Shown: positions 6,625-9,779 of the stretch, in pieces | Position numbering within the stretch: the stretch's first letter is position 1 | How the letters are laid out: every line of letters begins with the position of its first letter | From: Verrucomicrobiota bacterium | Lineage (GTDB): Bacteria > Chlamydiota > Chlamydiia > Chlamydiales > JAEYWL01 | NCBI GenBank assembly: GCA_023428915.1 | Contig: JAEYWL010000039.1 | Coordinates: forward strand, 1 to 9,779 | Reading direction: 5' to 3' | Length of the DNA stretch: 9,779 bases | The notes under the pieces: model-generated | Database searches by the model: none | Seen by the model: the letters and a program-made list of their open reading frames with translations, nothing else | What the model was told of the DNA's origin: nothing | Made by a program: the position numbers and the translations under genes

Positions 6625-6749
6625 CCACGACCTTGCCGCTGCCCGTGCTCTTGCCCGATTTCAGAGATTTTTTTTTAAAATTGTGAATGAAAACATATTA
6701 AGATCATTCTCAGTTTTTTTATAGGAATTTTTTACAAATTAATGGAAGG
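6625..6749 (-). promoter_or_regulatory. Leader and spacer upstream of the HD-domain gene
   Basis: This gap separates the ankyrin-protein stop from the HD-gene start, both on the minus strand. The distal part is AT-rich with A7-A9 tracts, as expected of a promoter, but no convincing -35/-10 pair stands out. The proximal 32 bases (6625-6656) are abruptly G-rich when read on the minus strand (GGGCAAGAGCACGGGCAGCG and on to GTGG). I see no clear terminator hairpin after the ankyrin gene. Confidence 0.3.
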
Positions 6750-9413
6750 TTATTTCAAACCAAGATCCTGCAAAAAATTATAGAGGTCATGATCGTTTAA
6801 TCTCCAAGCAATGTGCAGATAGCCGCCCTTACTGATGGTAATATTTTCTTGGCCGGCCTTGCGAATATGCTCGATTACAGCAGAGATGCACTCAAAATTT
6901 CCCCGCTCAATGACTGCATCGAGGGTCGAATAGCAGGCAGCATCCCTAAGAGAAAAATCAATGCCGGGTTGACTAATTATATAACGCAGCAGCTCGGGAC
7001 TGGCATATTTGGCAGCCTCAACTAATGGAATGGTGCCACTTTGATCCTCTCCACACAAATCAATGCCTGCTTCTACCAACATTTTTGCAATTTGTCCGCT
7101 GCCATTGGCAAGGGCTAAGCACAACGGATTTAAACTCGATCCCTGCAAGTTGATCTTAAAACCTAATAAAGTGGAGACCTGCTGAACAGAATTTACCGAA
7201 ACAGCATGATAAAGGAGGTTCGCACCTTCCTCATCAACCAGGTTGAGATTAAATCTGGGATCTAACTGCAGAATCTTGTTAAATAAATCTGAATTATTGA
7301 GGGCGGCTTTTAAAATATAAAAAGGCCAATTCCCATCAACAATCACCTTATGGTCCCATAAAAGATCTATCCCTTCTAAAAAACTCTCTTTTACAGCATT
7401 ATAAAGTAGATTGATGTGCGCGTATTTGTCTATGTTTTCCCCTTTTTCTATCAGTCTCTTAGCCACGTATAACATCTTATTATTTATAGCCAGGCTTAAT
7501 AAACAGGTGCCGTCAATCAGCTCCTGATTTAAAAGCAAGTCAGGTTCGTCGGCCAACTCTATGCTTAAACTTGTTAAGCCGTCCTGTAAAGCCATGAACA
7601 GCAGGGCGGTTTTTTGATTGGCTGCCAATACCCCAAAATCAGCAAGCGTCAATATGGCTTTATGCGCACTATTAAAATAAGTTTGCATAAACTCCGGCAA
7701 TTGCAAGCCATTTTGCCTTTCTATCTTAAAGATGTTCTCAAGGATTTTTTTATTCTGTTCGCGGTTTTCAAGAGATTGTGAAACAGCAAAAGCAAAATAA
7801 GTTTCCAGCATGAATACTTCTAATGAAGTGTAAAACTTTGCGTTCTCAAATTGTATAGTGCACTTTGGCGCCCCATCTACCTGCTCTATAAAACCTGCAG
7901 ACCATTTGCCGCGATGCAGCAGAACAAACACATGCGAATAAGTGCTATTGCCATCAACCAATTTTTGAATAAAAAAACCTTTTGCATATCTGCCTGAATA
8001 CTCAGGCGTAGATGTGGTTGGAATTTTAAAACTATTGATAAACTCTTCGCAGTCTATAGGAAATTCCAATTCAATACGCTTTAAGTAATGCTGGCTATTT
8101 CCCTGATTCATCGACAGTAAAGCAGGGCAAGGGTCGCATAGTAATAACGTTGGCAATATGATCGCTTCATGCAACTCGGCATAGTCTCTGTCGATTATCA
8201 TCCGATGCTTAGACTCCATGAGATGCCGATTCAAATTCATTCTAGTTAAAGAGGCTGAACAATCTAAAATATCCAACGTCTGCATTCTCTGATGGTAATT
8301 GCCCTTATGGGGATAAAGCAATTGATGGGTGTCTACCAAAAAATCCACTTTTCCTTGCGTAGCTAATCGCATAAATTCTTTGGCCGCTTTAATTGTTTGC
8401 GGCCTGCGGCTTCCATGCAATGCATGCGCACCATTAAAGTAGGTTTTATTGTCTACAACTTCCCCCCTTACTGCATATTCTCCTAAACCGCGGGTATACA
8501 CAGCAAAATTAATCTGCCGGCCTTCCTCCGGCAATAAAAGGGCAGCGGCTAATTTGCCGCTGGACCTGCATGCATTGACTGCCAGTGATTTCACATTTTG
8601 CCGATTAAAAAATTCGACTAATTCCGTAAACTGCTCACTGGATAGGCCTGAAAAATATTTTTCACCGCCCGCATGTCCATGCAAATAAATATGCTTGTCG
8701 CCTTTTGGCCTTTCGCTAAAAAAATATTGGATATCAAGCAAATTTGCAGGCTGGCTCGAATGATGAAGAGCCTCTGTGAAGCTTACGGGCCTTAATTGTA
8801 AAGGATTGAAGCCTAAGATTCGCAACTTAACGACTGCATCTGTATTAGGCAAAAGGGTCTTCGGGATAAAAAGGATCAATCCGGCATTGGCGACGCCATC
8901 TATCAGGCAAAACAGATCCCAATGATAAGCAGTACTCTGGCAAGTTCTAAGGGCCCAGGCAAATGGGGTATCGCTTTCATTCCATATCCTTACTTGCGAA
9001 CCCGAAATGAGTTCCCTGGAAGCGATAAAGGGATAATTTTCCTGTATCAAGCAGGTAAATTGCCTGAAAATGGCCCCATTGGCATCACCATTGGCGGTTG
9101 TTAAAATCGAAAGGTTTAATGGGGGATAAGCGGCTTCTCCAGGCAGTTTAGCGACTTCATTGAGCTCTTGCACATTGACCGCTAGCTTGAGCAAAGCTTC
9201 GTCTTTACTGTTTAGATCGCTTAATTTTTTAGCAGTACGTAATAATTCATGGGCCCGATAAGCGGCTTGGTACTCCTGTTCGCTATTTTTTAAACAAAAG
9301 CTATCTAGACCTTTTAACGTAATTTGACAGAGGTGTTGCTCTCTCAAACTGGTATGACCACTTTTCAAAAACGAATTAATTTCTGATCTAATATTATTAA
9401 AATAAAATTCCAC
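6750..9413 (-). CDS. Large ankyrin-like protein with putative cysteine-protease domain
   Basis: An 887-residue protein with no signal peptide or membrane segment. N-terminal ~1-95 is helical. Residues ~100-330 form an alpha/beta region with IYLHGHAGGEKYFSGLSSEQ (242-260) and SLAVNACRSSGK (276-287); the hydrophobic-H-G (H245-G246) and hydrophobic-x-A-C (C282) pair, with FSGLS-x-x-Q-F between them, resembles clan CD peptidases (caspase-like, CHAT, MARTX C80). Residues ~330-600 are unassigned. From ~600 there are degenerate ~33-residue ankyrin-like repeats, e.g. GTCLLSLAINNKMLYVAKRL, EEGANLLYHAVSVNSVQQVS, LNPLCLALANGSGQIAKMLV and SGTIPLVEAAKYASPELLRY. Ankyrin arrays bind proteins and are typical of effectors of intracellular bacteria, so a host-directed enzyme is a reasonable inference; no secretion signal is proven. 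The GTG at 9413 is the first possible start after an in-frame TAG and lacks a Shine-Dalgarno. AT-rich, at the accessory edge. Confidence 0.8.
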   Translation of the reverse strand: MEFYFNNIRSEINSFLKSGHTSLREQHLCQITLKGLDSFCLKNSEQEYQAAYRAHELLRTAKKLSDLNSKDEALLKLAVNVQELNEVAKLPGEAAYPPLNLSILTTANGDANGAIFRQFTCLIQENYPFIASRELISGSQVRIWNESDTPFAWALRTCQSTAYHWDLFCLIDGVANAGLILFIPKTLLPNTDAVVKLRILGFNPLQLRPVSFTEALHHSSQPANLLDIQYFFSERPKGDKHIYLHGHAGGEKYFSGLSSEQFTELVEFFNRQNVKSLAVNACRSSGKLAAALLLPEEGRQINFAVYTRGLGEYAVRGEVVDNKTYFNGAHALHGSRRPQTIKAAKEFMRLATQGKVDFLVDTHQLLYPHKGNYHQRMQTLDILDCSASLTRMNLNRHLMESKHRMIIDRDYAELHEAIILPTLLLCDPCPALLSMNQGNSQHYLKRIELEFPIDCEEFINSFKIPTTSTPEYSGRYAKGFFIQKLVDGNSTYSHVFVLLHRGKWSAGFIEQVDGAPKCTIQFENAKFYTSLEVFMLETYFAFAVSQSLENREQNKKILENIFKIERQNGLQLPEFMQTYFNSAHKAILTLADFGVLAANQKTALLFMALQDGLTSLSIELADEPDLLLNQELIDGTCLLSLAINNKMLYVAKRLIEKGENIDKYAHINLLYNAVKESFLEGIDLLWDHKVIVDGNWPFYILKAALNNSDLFNKILQLDPRFNLNLVDEEGANLLYHAVSVNSVQQVSTLLGFKINLQGSSLNPLCLALANGSGQIAKMLVEAGIDLCGEDQSGTIPLVEAAKYASPELLRYIISQPGIDFSLRDAACYSTLDAVIERGNFECISAVIEHIRKAGQENITISKGGYLHIAWRLNDHDLYNFLQDLGLK

Positions 9414-9435
9414 AATTATAATCTAACTTATAATT
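9414..9435. promoter_or_regulatory. Palindrome adjoining the ankyrin-gene start
   Basis: AATTATAA (9414-9421) and TTATAATT (9428-9435) form a perfect 8-bp inverted repeat with a 6-bp spacer, ending immediately before the GTG start at 9413. A third copy, AATTATAA, is at 9472-9479. It could be an operator or an mRNA hairpin covering the initiation region where a Shine-Dalgarno would normally lie; in such AT-rich DNA chance is possible. Confidence 0.35.
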
Positions 9436-9611
9436 ATGAATTTTATTTAAGTATTTGATTAACAAGTAGTTAATTATAAACTATTTAATTAAAACATCCA
9501 GAGAGAGAGATTACTTAATAAATAATAATTTAAAATTACTCTTTGTCTCGATTTTAGGAATTTTTGCTTACGTAATTAATTATCAAACTAATTTATACTA
9601 CTCTCCAATGC
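9414..9611. other. AT-rich non-coding region upstream of the ankyrin gene
   Basis: Very AT-rich DNA without a credible reading frame. It presumably holds the ankyrin-gene promoter: on the minus strand a TATAAT occurs within TTTATAATTAAC (about 9471-9482), but its -35 partner is weak. A (GA)5 run lies at 9501-9510. No tRNA, other RNA gene or terminator is visible. Confidence 0.4.
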
Positions 9612-9698
9612 TGTGAAAAATGATTTGAATGTTTGGTTTCTGTCGCCCTTACGAGATTGTGAAAAATGACGCAAATTGAATAATTTCTGCCGACCCTT
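9612..9698 (+). repeat. Tandem repeat pair resembling an IS terminal end
   Basis: TGTGAAAAATGA occurs at 9612-9623 and 9658-9669, a 46-bp period, and the downstream parts also match imperfectly (TTTCTGTCGCCCTT at 9637-9650, TTTCTGCCGACCCTT at 9684-9698). Two copies of a ~40-bp unit starting with TG is the layout of IS21-family and similar element ends. An element would extend rightwards out of the window, but no transposase start is seen in the remaining 81 bases. The repeat is certain; the IS reading is tentative. Confidence 0.45.
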
Positions 9699-9779
9699 CG
9701 ACCCTCGTATAAAGACGACATAAATCCATATGTTTTAAACCCAAGTTGTCCCCTAAATCACGCTTGAACAGGCCTGCAC
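9699..9779. other. Right-edge segment without a recognisable gene
   Basis: The last 81 bases are less AT-rich than the preceding 200 and contain no reading frame I can support on either strand. They may be the interior of the element suggested by the repeats ending at 9698. Confidence 0.3.

Noticed and set aside
6661..6680. Rho-independent terminator at the T9 run (6668-6676)
   Set aside because: No stable hairpin precedes the T-run on the plus strand and no plus-strand gene ends there.
8449..9104. Plus-strand open frames of 60-79 codons inside the ankyrin-like gene
   Set aside because: Antisense shadows with no ribosome binding site or recognisable domain.

Overview
The window looks like chromosomal DNA from an environmental chlamydia (Parachlamydiaceae-like, amoeba-associated). 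This is an inference from several traits: moderate-to-low GC, a Gram-negative envelope gene set (lipoprotein, GspL/PilM-like platform protein), a large ankyrin-repeat protein of effector type, and relics of IS-like ends. No single marker gene proves the taxon.

Layout. (1) 1-873 is an AT-rich accessory edge. It holds an open-frame tail of uncertain meaning, two copies of a 12-bp motif resembling IS21-family terminal repeats, a good sigma70-type promoter, a small cysteine-containing orphan protein (269-679), and a striking 53-bp-arm inverted repeat (706-852). (2) 874-4369 on the minus strand is a three-gene, translationally coupled operon. Its order is an actin-fold/single-TM protein resembling GspL/PilM, a bitopic coiled-coil protein resembling GspM/PilO, and a YwqK/MORN-like-repeat lipoprotein. 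(3) 4477-6040 on the plus strand is a second tight operon: YggT-family membrane protein, tRNA-dihydrouridine synthase and acylphosphatase, with ATGA and TAATG junctions. The two operons diverge from a 107-bp shared promoter region. (4) 6025-6624 (minus) is an HD-domain phosphohydrolase of the YfbR/HDDC2 type whose 3' end overlaps the acylphosphatase gene by 16 bp. (5) 6750-9413 (minus) is an 887-residue protein with C-terminal ankyrin-like repeats and, in its N-terminal half, an H-G ... A-C pair spaced like a clan CD (caspase/C80-like) cysteine protease. (6) 9414-9779 is a very AT-rich non-coding edge ending in a second, different pair of IS-end-like tandem repeats.

How the genes fit together. 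The minus operon most plausibly supplies the inner-membrane platform of a type II secretion or type IV pilus-like machine, plus an exported lipoprotein. The plus operon is housekeeping (membrane protein, tRNA modification, acyl-phosphate hydrolysis), and the HD protein probably acts in nucleotide metabolism. The ankyrin/putative-protease protein and the small orphan protein sit next to the repeat-rich edges and look like accessory, host-interaction or mobile-DNA-associated genes. The most interesting leads are the putative protease-ankyrin protein, the divergent GspL/GspM-like pair and the long inverted repeat.
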